Program-made: the position numbers and the translations under genes | Shown: positions 43,295 to 51,684 of the stretch, piece after piece | How positions within the stretch are numbered: position 1 is the stretch's first letter | Layout of the letters: each line of letters starts with the position of its first letter | Assembly: GCA_964554875.1 (NCBI GenBank) | Contig: CAZKQJ010000008.1 | Coordinates: forward strand, 59,028-123,027 | Reading direction: 5' to 3' | Length of the DNA: 64,000 nucleotides | Source: Marispirochaeta sp964554875 | GTDB lineage: Bacteria; Spirochaetota; Spirochaetia; JC444; Marispirochaetaceae | Notes under the pieces: model-generated | What the model was told of the DNA's origin: nothing | Database searches by the model: none | Seen by the model: the letters and a program-made list of their open reading frames with translations, nothing else

Positions 43295-43363
43295 TATCAG
43301 CTTTACGTTTGTGTAGTAGCAAAACTTTTACACCTGGGTAATCATTGACTTGGAGGAATTATC

Positions 43364-43660
43364 GTGTCGATATACCGGGTCCACTTTACCTGGAAAAGCA
43401 AGGAAGTCAGCCTGAAGGCTCGCAGTCTGGATCTGACCCACCCTTATTTTGTTTCGATAAAGGACCTCATTCTGCCGAAAAACAGCAGCCTCATAATAAA
43501 TCCCGCGGAAGACGATTTCCGTAAGGAATTCTCCGAGGCGAAACACATCATGCTGCCCTTTCAGAGCGTTTCCCTGATAGAAGAACTGCCAGAAGAAGTC
43601 GGCGGCGGTGCAAAGACATTGAATTTTGTCAAGAACGAGGAAGAGGAAGAGGGGGAATGA
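43364..43660 (+). CDS. DUF1820-family protein
   Basis: This 98-residue soluble protein starts at GTG 43364 with GGAGG 7 nt upstream. It reads SIYRVHFTWKSKEVSLKARS and later PFQSVSLIEELPEE, matching the short DUF1820 pattern (YRV.F...K..EL.AR...; a middle IDP-type segment; a final beta strand with an acidic tail, here EEEEEGE). DUF1820 function is unknown. It is the first gene of a two-gene plus-strand unit that diverges from mraZ and has a sigma-28 promoter, suggesting a link to motility. Confidence 0.8.
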   Translation: MSIYRVHFTWKSKEVSLKARSLDLTHPYFVSIKDLILPKNSSLIINPAEDDFRKEFSEAKHIMLPFQSVSLIEELPEEVGGGAKTLNFVKNEEEEEGE

Positions 43661-43908
43661 TTCTGCAGGAGTATTACATTGTCTATCCCGATGGAGATCG
43701 CCAGGAAATCGAGGCCCCTCTTCGGGTAAACCAGGTGGTTGACCTGAACGGAAGACCTCTTCGTCCTTCCTGGCCGGCTCCGAGGATCATCGCCTACCGG
43801 ATATACAAAGTCCGTACAGCCGAAGAAACAGGATATTTACGGCACTTCTTTTATGCCGAGCTCCTGAACATGGAACAACTTGAATCCTATGCCCGTTTCG
43901 GAGTATAG
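43657..43908 (+). CDS. Small conserved-looking protein, unknown
   Basis: This 83-residue protein is coupled to the DUF1820 gene by an ATGA overlap. It begins MILQEYYIVYPDGDRQEIEA and ends ELLNMEQLESYARFGV. It is soluble, rich in aromatic residues and probably beta-alpha. I do not recognise a family. It ends 12 nt before the convergent GH57 gene, and a 10-bp palindrome (AACCCGGGTT) lies between them. Confidence 0.7.
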   Translation: MILQEYYIVYPDGDRQEIEAPLRVNQVVDLNGRPLRPSWPAPRIIAYRIYKVRTAEETGYLRHFFYAELLNMEQLESYARFGV

Positions 43909-43919
43909 AACCCGGGTTT

Positions 43920-45509
43920 TCAACCCTTAGCCTTGAATATCCTGTAATCAATATCCGGAAAAACATTGTTTTTCTTTTCGATTCCCGTTACCCACTCGGT
44001 ATCCACAGTGTTACGGCACAGGTTATCGTAAATACGGTTGAAGTTGTACAGGTGTTCTCTGATACGTTTCTCCGCATAGGGAATTGTGGTGCCGGTCTTG
44101 ATAATAAAGGGCCAATCCGAGGCCTGGCTCAGAAGGACCTCCCGTGCCGCCTGATTAAGAACCCTCAGCTTGAGACCTGATTCGGCGGGATAACGTTTTA
44201 CCAGATCCTTCATCCTTTCTATGGCCTTGTGAATATGCCTGTAAATCCAGTCATTGCTGCCGTCGATCCACACCTCGGCATATCCTTTGTTACCCCAGCT
44301 GGAGAAAGTGGGTTCGCCTTTGGGATTATCCGGATAAACTTCGAGATAATCACTCGGCGTCAGCATCTCAATATCCTTATCGGATTCAGCCATCAGGCGG
44401 ATCAGCGATTCAAGCCATTGAGGGCCCTCAAACCACCAGTGACCAAAAAGCTCCGCATCGTAGGGACAGACTATGACCGGAGGCCGGTCCATGAAACGGG
44501 AGAGTTTTTGTGCCTGCTTTTCCCTGTTGTAGAGAAAATTTTCCGCGTGCTCTTTGACCTTCGCCGCAGCCACCTCGGGATTGTATGGCCGTTTTTTATC
44601 TGTCTTTCCGGTAATTGCATAGTACTTGAAACCGGTATATACGCGGATATCATCATCATGAATATAGGGCCGGATGTACTCCAAAGGCAGATCGAAACCG
44701 ATATCCCGGTAAAACTCGCGATAGGCAAAGTCTCCGGGGTACCCTTCCTCTTCAGACCATACAGCCCGGGATGATGGAATATCCCGGCCGAAAAGGGGCA
44801 GCCCGTTCTGACATGCCATGGGAGCATAGATCCCGTAGGGGGACTTGGTGTCGGAAAAAAGAATGCCATGGGGAGAGGCTATACTGTAGTTCAGATTATA
44901 CTGTTTGATGATACGCTCAACCCCCGGGTAATATCCGCATTCGGGCAGCCAGAAGCCCTTTGGGGCAGAGCCGAAGAGGCGTCCGTGATTTATCACCGCT
45001 GTATGGATCTGGGCCTCCACGGCTTCCGGGTACTCCTCAAACAGCGGCAGAAAGGCGTGGGTAGCTGCGGTGGTAAGAAGCTCCACGTGTCCCGATTTTT
45101 CCAGCTCCCTGATTCCCCTGAGAATGTTGTTCTTATAGAGAACCGTAAAATCCTGGTAATTCTGATCCAGCAGCTCTTTGTACATCCTCACGACCGGCCG
45201 GAACTGATCGTCATCCCGGGTACGCAGGAGCTCCTTGCTGGCCAGTTCCAGCTGCTTTTCCAGATGAACTGTATAGCGTTTCTGCAGAAGTTCGTCATTC
45301 AGCATGCTCGCAAGGGTTGGAGAGACGGAAATGCTGATTCTGAAGGGGATTCCTTCCTCCTTGAGCGCAAAAAACCGGCGAAGCAGGGGAAGATAGGTCT
45401 CCGATATCGCCTCAAAAAGCCAGTTTTCTTCAAGAAACTGTTCATGCTCCGGATGGCGCACAAAGGGCAAATGAGCGTGTAAAACAAAACTGAGATATCC
45501 TATCGGCAT
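43920..45509 (-). CDS. Glycoside hydrolase family 57, 1,4-alpha-glucan branching-type enzyme
   Basis: This 529-residue GH57 protein begins IGYLSFVLHAHLPFVRHPEH (catalytic-face motif 1, HAHLP). The probable nucleophile is Glu190 (GFWLPECGYYPGVE) and the acid/base is Asp351 (CPYDAELFGHWWFEGP), near the positions known in archaeal GH57 branching enzymes. A DUF1957-type C-terminal helical domain follows (about 420-525). The expected reaction is forming alpha-1,6 branches in glycogen-like glucan. An amylase activity cannot be excluded. It is the second gene after DUF4912 in an operon. Confidence 0.9.
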   Translation of the reverse strand: MPIGYLSFVLHAHLPFVRHPEHEQFLEENWLFEAISETYLPLLRRFFALKEEGIPFRISISVSPTLASMLNDELLQKRYTVHLEKQLELASKELLRTRDDDQFRPVVRMYKELLDQNYQDFTVLYKNNILRGIRELEKSGHVELLTTAATHAFLPLFEEYPEAVEAQIHTAVINHGRLFGSAPKGFWLPECGYYPGVERIIKQYNLNYSIASPHGILFSDTKSPYGIYAPMACQNGLPLFGRDIPSSRAVWSEEEGYPGDFAYREFYRDIGFDLPLEYIRPYIHDDDIRVYTGFKYYAITGKTDKKRPYNPEVAAAKVKEHAENFLYNREKQAQKLSRFMDRPPVIVCPYDAELFGHWWFEGPQWLESLIRLMAESDKDIEMLTPSDYLEVYPDNPKGEPTFSSWGNKGYAEVWIDGSNDWIYRHIHKAIERMKDLVKRYPAESGLKLRVLNQAAREVLLSQASDWPFIIKTGTTIPYAEKRIREHLYNFNRIYDNLCRNTVDTEWVTGIEKKNNVFPDIDYRIFKAKG

Positions 45510-45519
45510 ACAAGTCCTC

Positions 45520-46254
45520 TTAATTAGTCAGATGTACGTACTGGCTGTCTATCAGTGAGATTATTCTCTGTGGGATCTCATCATTCTCATCAGCGATATT
45601 GACATCAAAGAGACCCGATAGAAAAAGGGTTTCAAGCAGTGGATTATCTGCAGACTTCATCTCCTCCTGAACATCACCACGGGGACTTGAAATGATATTC
45701 GATCGACACAGGCGCTTTATGGAACCCTTGGTAATAGAAACCAGATCGATGCAGTATCGGATTCCGCTCCGGGGCAGGTTTATATACCAGCAGTCGTCGA
45801 CGAGGGAAACAGGGATATCGAAATAATTGTTGAAACTCTTGATCGTCAGCTCCCCGTCGGGCAGTGTATAAACACGGAGAAAAAGCTCTGTAAGCCCCTC
45901 AGAGCGTTTAATCTCTGCAGCCTCGGATGGGAAGATCTCCCAATAGCAAAAAGCCCAGTAAGGGTCCCTGAGCATCAGAAAGATTTTCGTTTCATTGTAA
46001 CTCTGGGGAATCGGGTATTCATCGTCGTCAGAGATAAAAAAATCTTCATCCTGTACGACCTCGTATTTCTTTTCCTTGATCCGCATGGCGAGGTTGTTCA
46101 ACACCTCGCGATCCACGCGGTCTTCATCAAGGGCTTCAATAATCTGTTCGACGAGTTCCTCTCTTCCCGTTTCAGGAGAAATATGAACTCCTTCCCTGCG
46201 TGCAAGCTCCAGGATAATCTCGTCGGAGAGTCCTAAAAGACGCTCTTTGTTCAT
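45520..46254 (-). CDS. DUF4912 protein with Rho-N/SAP-like N-terminus
   Basis: This 244-residue protein has an N-terminal helical Rho-N/SAP-like domain (RLLGLSDEIILELARREGVH, about residues 4-45). The DUF4912 domain follows (about 75-185), with YNETKIFLMLRDPYWAFCYW, EGLTELFLRVYTL and SFNNYFDIPVSLVDDCWYIN. The carbohydrate-module-like beta fold and the adjacent GH57 gene fit the family's frequent link to glycogen genes. GGAGG precedes the ATG, and a strong sigma-70 promoter lies 26 nt further up. Confidence 0.85.
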   Translation of the reverse strand: MNKERLLGLSDEIILELARREGVHISPETGREELVEQIIEALDEDRVDREVLNNLAMRIKEKKYEVVQDEDFFISDDDEYPIPQSYNETKIFLMLRDPYWAFCYWEIFPSEAAEIKRSEGLTELFLRVYTLPDGELTIKSFNNYFDIPVSLVDDCWYINLPRSGIRYCIDLVSITKGSIKRLCRSNIISSPRGDVQEEMKSADNPLLETLFLSGLFDVNIADENDEIPQRIISLIDSQYVHLTN

Positions 46255-46280
46255 GCATTCCTCCCACGAAGCATTATGAA

Positions 46281-46309
46281 AGTCTAGAAAAAAGAGAAAT
46301 TCCTGTCAA
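46281..46309 (-). promoter_or_regulatory. Strong sigma-70 promoter of the DUF4912-GH57 operon
   Basis: The minus strand has TTGACA (46304-46309), a spacer of exactly 17 nt rich in T, and TAGACT (46281-46286). The predicted transcription start is about 20 nt before the DUF4912 ATG. Confidence 0.7.
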
Positions 46310-46347
46310 GTACCGGGACAGCCGGACCTGATTCACGATATACCCCG

Positions 46348-47187
46348 CTATAACAAGGTTTTACGGGCCAGAAGAATCATTACATCTCCCTGATTCAGGA
46401 GTTTGCAGGCTTTATCGGCGGCATTTTTTACAAAAGCCGGAGCAGTACCGACTGCAAGGCCGCCCCAGGAACGTCGCTTCTCCACCCTGAAGCCCTTATC
46501 TTCAAGCAGGCGACGAAGGGTGTTCCTGGAAAAAAGGACCATATGATCGTGAATTGCGGAACGCCAGTTTTCTTTGAAGAGCCGGGCCTGCATACCACTG
46601 ATGTCCGGAGTTGTAACGATAAATATCCCCCCGGGGACAAGAATGCGCTTTACCTCCTCAACGAAGGCGGCAGGATCGGTAAGATGCTCAATCAGGTGAC
46701 TGCAGTGGACTACTCCAAAGCTCTCATCCCTGAAAGCTGCCTGTTCAAGGGTACCGATAAAGATATTCACCCCCCGCTTCTCTATCCCATAGCGGGCTGA
46801 AGGAGCACAGATTTCCACCCCCTGCTCCGAAAACCCTGCCCCCTTTACATGGGCAATAAGCTTTCCAGTAGCGCAACCGACATCCAGAAAACTTCGGGGA
46901 AGATCCCCGACAACATCGGGAAAACCGATATCATCAAGACCCATGAGCATAAGAGAGAAGAAGTTCTCTTCGTTCTCAAGTTCATATTCAAAGTACCTGT
47001 CGTCGTAACGCAGTGCCAGATCCGCAAGCACCGGCTGAGGGTTCTGATAGACCAACTTGCAGCTGTTGCAGGTAACAAATCCCATGCTTCCTGACCAACG
47101 AGGGCTGTTCTCAGGGCATCCGCACACGGGACAGTCGATTTGCCTTTTCGTTTCCTCACCGGGGGTCATGGAGAAGGTCTTCATCAC
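46348..47187 (-). CDS. Class I SAM methyltransferase with zinc-ribbon N-terminus
   Basis: This 279-residue protein has an N-terminal four-cysteine knuckle (CPVCGCPENSPRW and CNSCKLVYQNP, about residues 20-50). A class I methyltransferase core follows with SAM motif SFLDVGCATGKLIAHVKGAG, EQGVEICAPS and CSHLIEHLTDPAAFVEEV. The form (Methyltransf_23-like after a zinc ribbon) is common in surface-polysaccharide and small-molecule methylases. The substrate is unknown. Its start overlaps the LytM peptidase gene by 4 nt. Confidence 0.85.
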   Translation of the reverse strand: MMKTFSMTPGEETKRQIDCPVCGCPENSPRWSGSMGFVTCNSCKLVYQNPQPVLADLALRYDDRYFEYELENEENFFSLMLMGLDDIGFPDVVGDLPRSFLDVGCATGKLIAHVKGAGFSEQGVEICAPSARYGIEKRGVNIFIGTLEQAAFRDESFGVVHCSHLIEHLTDPAAFVEEVKRILVPGGIFIVTTPDISGMQARLFKENWRSAIHDHMVLFSRNTLRRLLEDKGFRVEKRRSWGGLAVGTAPAFVKNAADKACKLLNQGDVMILLARKTLL

Positions 47188-48074
47188 CGGACTTCCACAG
47201 CCTGCTGAAACACGGTCTCGTTGCCTGCATAATCCGCCACAACTATTTCAAAATGGGTTTCTCCTGGATTGAGGTTGATCTCTCCAAGGCTTATCCTAGT
47301 TTCGCTGAGATACATGGAACTGTGGGAAAATCCGGGAGTATTTACCAGATAATGAGTGCCGTCCTCGAAGGACAGGAATTCATAGGTCATATATACCGAT
47401 TCCGATCCGTTAATATAGACGGTTACTCGAAATGGCGCCATAGGCCAGTAGTATGAGTGTTCGCTCTGATCATACAGATCAAGCCGAAGGTCCCATCGCC
47501 CGGAAGCAAGAGGTTCATCCCCTTTATTCAGATCGAGCTCCTCCTGGCCCCTGGCAAGAAATACCCCCCTGATGCCTGGATGGGTGGTATCTATCAGCGG
47601 CGGCAGGATCAGCAGAGGATTAACAATATTATCCGTGTCCGAGTCGATCACCGAAAGATGCAGATGGATACCCAGGGAACTTCCGCTCTCTCCCATTACG
47701 CCCAAAGGTACTGCAGGATCAAGCTGATAATTCCGGAGACCATCGGGACTCGCTTTTAAATGGGCATACAGGGAGAGCACACTCCCTGAGTGCTCGGCTA
47801 CGACAAAATTACCCAAACCCGAAGGAACGACGGAGGCCGGGGCGGATTCCTCGTAAAAATAGATCAGCTCTCCCTGGTCAACAGGATAAACATCCTGTTC
47901 CCCTCCTCCAAGATCTATGCCGGAGTGAAAATGATCTCCCCGGTCTTCTCCGAAGGTCCCCGTTAGAAATACCTGTTTTACCGGCCATTGATAATCCAGC
48001 GCGTAGAGGATCAGCGAACACAGAGCAAACAGGGCAACAGCTACCGGCCTTTTTAACAAGAACATACTAAACAA
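47184..48074 (-). CDS. M23 (LytM-type) peptidase, membrane-anchored
   Basis: This 296-residue protein has an N-terminal membrane/signal segment (about residues 8-26). The M23 domain carries both zinc motifs: HFHSGIDLGG (HxxxD type, about 47-56) and GIHLHLSVID (HxH). YAHLKA lies between them. A C-terminal Ig-like domain follows (INLNPGETHFEIVVADYAGN). It should cut or bind peptidoglycan cross-links in the periplasm. Since the zinc ligands are present it may be active rather than an EnvC-type activator. Confidence 0.87.
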   Translation of the reverse strand: MFSMFLLKRPVAVALFALCSLILYALDYQWPVKQVFLTGTFGEDRGDHFHSGIDLGGGEQDVYPVDQGELIYFYEESAPASVVPSGLGNFVVAEHSGSVLSLYAHLKASPDGLRNYQLDPAVPLGVMGESGSSLGIHLHLSVIDSDTDNIVNPLLILPPLIDTTHPGIRGVFLARGQEELDLNKGDEPLASGRWDLRLDLYDQSEHSYYWPMAPFRVTVYINGSESVYMTYEFLSFEDGTHYLVNTPGFSHSSMYLSETRISLGEINLNPGETHFEIVVADYAGNETVFQQAVEVR

Positions 48075-49119
48075 ACTCCAGGTGATAGACCAGAACGCGA
48101 CCGTCTGCGATCACAATGAGTCTGTCGCCGGACCAGACAATCGAGGTTCCTGTATCGTTACCTGAAAGTATCAGACCTCCCCGGTAACGGCTTTCACTGC
48201 CCAGAAGTGTCAGGTAGCGGTCCGTTCCATCCCGGCTCATGACAGCCAGAATATCAGATCCGGGATGCCCTGCAACTGTCAGAAGCTGTCCGGGAATGCT
48301 GAACTTCCGCCTTCGCAGATTGGAACGGTCGAGGAGAATAAACCCGTTGTTCTGCTCAATCGCGAAACGGCCTGAGTTAAGGGATACAACAAGAAGGTTC
48401 CTGCGTAGTTCGGAGTCGAGTATAAAGGAATCTATGCTGTTCAGCTCTCCTTTCAGCTCTTCCAGCAGGTACGCTGTCTGCGGATCTATACCGGCGACAA
48501 CCAGAGACGCTTCTGTCGAAGGATCAATAGCGGCACCATAGGCAACCTTTATCCTACCTTCCGGAGGTTTAAATCGAAAGAGGATATCTCCTCCCTTATC
48601 AAGAAAAAGGAATGTCCCGTTCAACAATCCGACCAGGATGCGATCTCCTGATGCTGCACAGGTCGTAACGAGGGATGGAAAAGCCATGCGCCACTGCTCC
48701 TCTCCATCCAAAGAGAACTCTATAAGCTTTAAACGGTCCGTAGAGATTACCAGCAGACGTTCCTGCAGAAAAAACGGGTACCCCCGGGTTTCAATCACCG
48801 ACCGAATATCCCCTTCATTGTTTCGCAGAACAAGCTGTGTGGAAACTGAATCGTAATTAATCAGAGCTTCCGGAGAGACTGCAGCCCCGTACCGCAGCTT
48901 CTCGGTATAGACGGGTCGCCCCTCGGGATCGATAAACCCGGCATATCCCGAAGCAGCAAAAGGTATAGTCTCTTCGACAGGCTGAGCCGTTCTGGAAACA
49001 TCAAGGTCAAAAATCGCCTGGGGAGTGAGACTTAAGGCAGAAGAAAGCTCTCTGGGAAAAAAAATCAGATATCCGAGGACAGCCAGAAAAGAGAGCAGGA
49101 AACGGTAACGTCGCTTCAT
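48067..49119 (-). CDS. Periplasmic beta-propeller (PQQ-like) protein, unknown
   Basis: This 350-residue protein has an N-terminal signal/anchor (about residues 5-22). Repeated beta-strand segments follow that look like WD/PQQ propeller blades (GEEQWRMAFPSLVTTCAASG; GTFLFLDKGGDILFRFKPPE; DILAVMSRDG; SIVWSGDRLIVIADGRVLVY). It resembles BamB-type propellers but is not clearly BamB. It is first in an operon with the LytM peptidase and methyltransferase. Its promoter lies so close that the message may be nearly leaderless. Confidence 0.75.
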   Translation of the reverse strand: MKRRYRFLLSFLAVLGYLIFFPRELSSALSLTPQAIFDLDVSRTAQPVEETIPFAASGYAGFIDPEGRPVYTEKLRYGAAVSPEALINYDSVSTQLVLRNNEGDIRSVIETRGYPFFLQERLLVISTDRLKLIEFSLDGEEQWRMAFPSLVTTCAASGDRILVGLLNGTFLFLDKGGDILFRFKPPEGRIKVAYGAAIDPSTEASLVVAGIDPQTAYLLEELKGELNSIDSFILDSELRRNLLVVSLNSGRFAIEQNNGFILLDRSNLRRRKFSIPGQLLTVAGHPGSDILAVMSRDGTDRYLTLLGSESRYRGGLILSGNDTGTSIVWSGDRLIVIADGRVLVYHLEFV

Positions 49120-49130
49120 AATCTGGAGAC

Positions 49131-49159
49131 ATCCTACTTACTTGTGCTGATACTGTCAA
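49131..49159 (-). promoter_or_regulatory. Strong sigma-70 promoter of the propeller-LytM-methyltransferase operon
   Basis: The minus strand has TTGACA (49154-49159), exactly 17 nt, then TAGGAT (49131-49136). A start about 7 nt downstream of the -10 would be only about 5 nt before the ATG at 49119. No Shine-Dalgarno is visible in that space. Confidence 0.65.
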
Positions 49160-49172
49160 CGAAGGCCGGGTG

Positions 49173-49976
49173 TCAGCTTTTTCGTTTTGTCTGATCCACC
49201 CGTTTGGAGTCTGATTCCATTTTTGCCCGCCAGACATCCATCTTTTTACGTATAACCTCGCTCTCCTCCACCTCTCCGAGAAGTATGTGAAGACGGCGCA
49301 GGGCGGCAAGATAGTTGATAGCCAGCTTGAAATCATCAATACGGGATGTGGAGAGTTCGTATTTTTCCCGATACCTGTTGGCGGATTGTTCAAGCAGCTG
49401 CTTGGTCAGGCGTAAATGGGCGTTCCGTTCGCTGTAAAAATCTGCCCGGGGATCAAGTCCTGCGGTCAGCTGCTTGAGGTCCAGAAGATTCTTTACGATT
49501 GTGGCGTAACGCCCTTCAATTTCCACAAAGGACCATTTCCACTTTGAATTCGTACCGAAACCGTCTTCCACCGCGTTGATGGAGAACCCGAGTTTTCTGA
49601 TAAGCTCCCAGCGTTTTCCCTCGTCGAAGCTTTCAATCTTCTGGAGATACTCCTCGTAATCGGAAAAGGGAGCGTCAATCTGGCTGGAAACGGCATCCTC
49701 CAGGTAGATAATCGCCTTGTAACAGCCTTTCCGGGCATCATTAAGGTAGGCTTCATTCTTTACCCCGAGAAGGGAAAGAGAAAGGGCATTCATAAGAACG
49801 TAATAGGAAACCAGGTTCAGGACCTCATTGGACAGGGCAAGTTTGTTAAGATTCGCAGCATTCCCCTCTTCAGCGGACAGCTCCTTCTCACGCTTCTGAA
49901 TGGATTCAACGGCGGCCTTGTATTCGGCAATTTTATTGATATAGCGTCTTTTAGCTTCTTCGCTTATCTTACCCAC
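49173..49976 (-). CDS. Alpha-helical conserved-looking protein, unknown
   Basis: This 267-residue soluble protein is almost wholly helical: a coiled-coil start (about residues 5-45, IAEYKAAVESIQKREKELSA), then helices such as GCYKAIIYLEDAVSSQID, RKLGFSINAVEDGFGTNSKW and DFKLAINYLAALRRLHILLG. There is no signal peptide or transmembrane segment. I do not recognise a family. It is the last gene of the cheW-degT-nadK-recN chain, overlapping recN by 8 nt, so it is probably co-expressed with recN. Confidence 0.75.
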   Translation of the reverse strand: MGKISEEAKRRYINKIAEYKAAVESIQKREKELSAEEGNAANLNKLALSNEVLNLVSYYVLMNALSLSLLGVKNEAYLNDARKGCYKAIIYLEDAVSSQIDAPFSDYEEYLQKIESFDEGKRWELIRKLGFSINAVEDGFGTNSKWKWSFVEIEGRYATIVKNLLDLKQLTAGLDPRADFYSERNAHLRLTKQLLEQSANRYREKYELSTSRIDDFKLAINYLAALRRLHILLGEVEESEVIRKKMDVWRAKMESDSKRVDQTKRKS

Positions 49977-51684
49977 TCTCCGACCTCTTGAGCCCCGCTT
50001 TGGGCGGATATTTTCCGATTAGTTCGCGGGCGTGGCTTATAGAGGCGGCACCCACGGGATCACCGGACAGCATTCTGGCAATCTCGGTTACCCGTTCATC
50101 GTCGCTCAAACTTCGAGTATGCGTAATGGTACGTCCGTCCTCGATCTTTTTTGTCACCACAATATGATTATCGGCACGAACAGCCACAGATGCAAGATGT
50201 GTTATGCAAAGTATTTGCTTTCGCTCTGCCAGCAGGTACAGCTGCTCGCCCAGGGCAAGACCCACTTCACCTCCAATGCCGGTATCGATTTCATCGAAAA
50301 TGAGGGAGTCAATCTGGTCCGCCTCGGAGAGAACTGTTTTTATCGCCAGCATAAGCCGGGAGAGCTCTCCTCCGGAGGCAATGCTGCGCAGCGGCTTGAG
50401 GGGTTCTCCCTGATTCGGCGCTATCAGAAACTCGACCTGGTCTGTCCCGGCAGGTCCACACACGGTCTTTCCATTTTCCCCTATTCTGGGCTCAACCTTT
50501 ACGGAAAATACAGCTTTCTGCATTCCCAAAGGCCGGATTTTCTCTTCTATTGCGGACTTCAGACGCCCGGCCACCTGTTTGCGGGATTCACTTACCGCCC
50601 TGGCAATTTGTCCGATTTTCCGGTTCAGCTCGGATATCTGTTGTTCCATCTCTTCCTTTCTCTCCTGCCAGGTGTCGATGGAGTTGATCTTTTCAGCAGA
50701 TTCCTCCCGATATCGAAGGACATCCGCAATGCTGTCACCGTATTTCTTCTCAAGCCTTCGGATCTGCATGAGGCGCTGCTCAATCTCATCGAGACGGCCT
50801 GGAGAAAACTGCACCTCATCGTTATAGGCACGTACAGATTCGATAACATCCTCCAGCTCGAGAAAAGCCGACTCGAATCTGCTCTGGAGGGCTTCCAGTT
50901 TCTGGACAATTCCGGTCAGAAAACTCAGTTCATCCCGGGCCTTTCGCAAGTATCCTATGGCCCCGCCCCTGCTTTCGCTGGATAGACGGGAAAACTCCTC
51001 GAGATGGGAATAGATCTTTTCGGCCTGGGAGATTATTTCAAGTTCTTCCTGAAGGGCTTCTTCTTCTCCCGGTTTGAGATTCGCCGCGTCAATCTCTTCA
51101 ATCGCATGGTTCAGGAAATCAAGTTCCCGCAGCTGTTCCCTCTCAGCCTGGTTCATGGAGTCGTATTCCCTGCGCAAGCGGGTTAATTCACCAAAGTTGG
51201 ATGTCAAAAGGGATACCTGGTCTTCGATTCCGGCGAAGGAGTCAAGGAGCTTCCGGTGCTGATCAATCTGAAGCAGTGACTGGTGTTCATGTTGTCCATG
51301 CATATCAAAAAGAAGGGAGGTAAACTCCTGCAGCGCGGCCCGCGGTATCTGGCTGTCCTGCAAAAAAACACTGCCCCGGCCGTTACGGCGAATCACCCTG
51401 CGGACGATAACGGTCCCCTCCTCGGGGACAATATCATGCTCGGAAAGCCAGACGAGGGCGTCGGGATTGTGATCCACCATGAGTACCCCAGAGATTTTTG
51501 CCTCATCGGCACCGCTGCGGATTACCCCGGAATCGGCCTTGTCACCAAGAATGGCACCCAGCGCCCCGACGATTATCGATTTTCCCGCGCCCGTTTCTCC
51601 GGTAAGTATATTCAGCCCCCGGGAAAACCTGATATGAATGGAATCTATAAGGGCAAAGTTTTCGATTCTCAGTTCATCAAGCAT
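49969..51684 (-). CDS. recN: DNA repair protein RecN
   Basis: This 571-residue SMC-like ATPase starts MLDELRIENFALIDSIHIRF, with Walker A NILTGETGAGKSIIVGALGA (about residues 25-44). Two long coiled coils (about 150-230 and 300-380) follow, then the ABC signature SGGELSRLMLAIK and Walker B LIFDEIDTGIGGEVG. RecN holds DNA ends and sister chromatids together during double-strand break repair. The start overlaps the nadK stop by 8 nt. Confidence 0.97.
   Translation of the reverse strand: MLDELRIENFALIDSIHIRFSRGLNILTGETGAGKSIIVGALGAILGDKADSGVIRSGADEAKISGVLMVDHNPDALVWLSEHDIVPEEGTVIVRRVIRRNGRGSVFLQDSQIPRAALQEFTSLLFDMHGQHEHQSLLQIDQHRKLLDSFAGIEDQVSLLTSNFGELTRLRREYDSMNQAEREQLRELDFLNHAIEEIDAANLKPGEEEALQEELEIISQAEKIYSHLEEFSRLSSESRGGAIGYLRKARDELSFLTGIVQKLEALQSRFESAFLELEDVIESVRAYNDEVQFSPGRLDEIEQRLMQIRRLEKKYGDSIADVLRYREESAEKINSIDTWQERKEEMEQQISELNRKIGQIARAVSESRKQVAGRLKSAIEEKIRPLGMQKAVFSVKVEPRIGENGKTVCGPAGTDQVEFLIAPNQGEPLKPLRSIASGGELSRLMLAIKTVLSEADQIDSLIFDEIDTGIGGEVGLALGEQLYLLAERKQILCITHLASVAVRADNHIVVTKKIEDGRTITHTRSLSDDERVTEIARMLSGDPVGAASISHARELIGKYPPKAGLKRSESG

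Noticed and set aside
43909..43918. Palindrome AACCCGGGTT between the convergent 83-aa and GH57 genes as a terminator
   Set aside because: It has no loop and only four T after it. It could be a weak bidirectional terminator but is too short to call.
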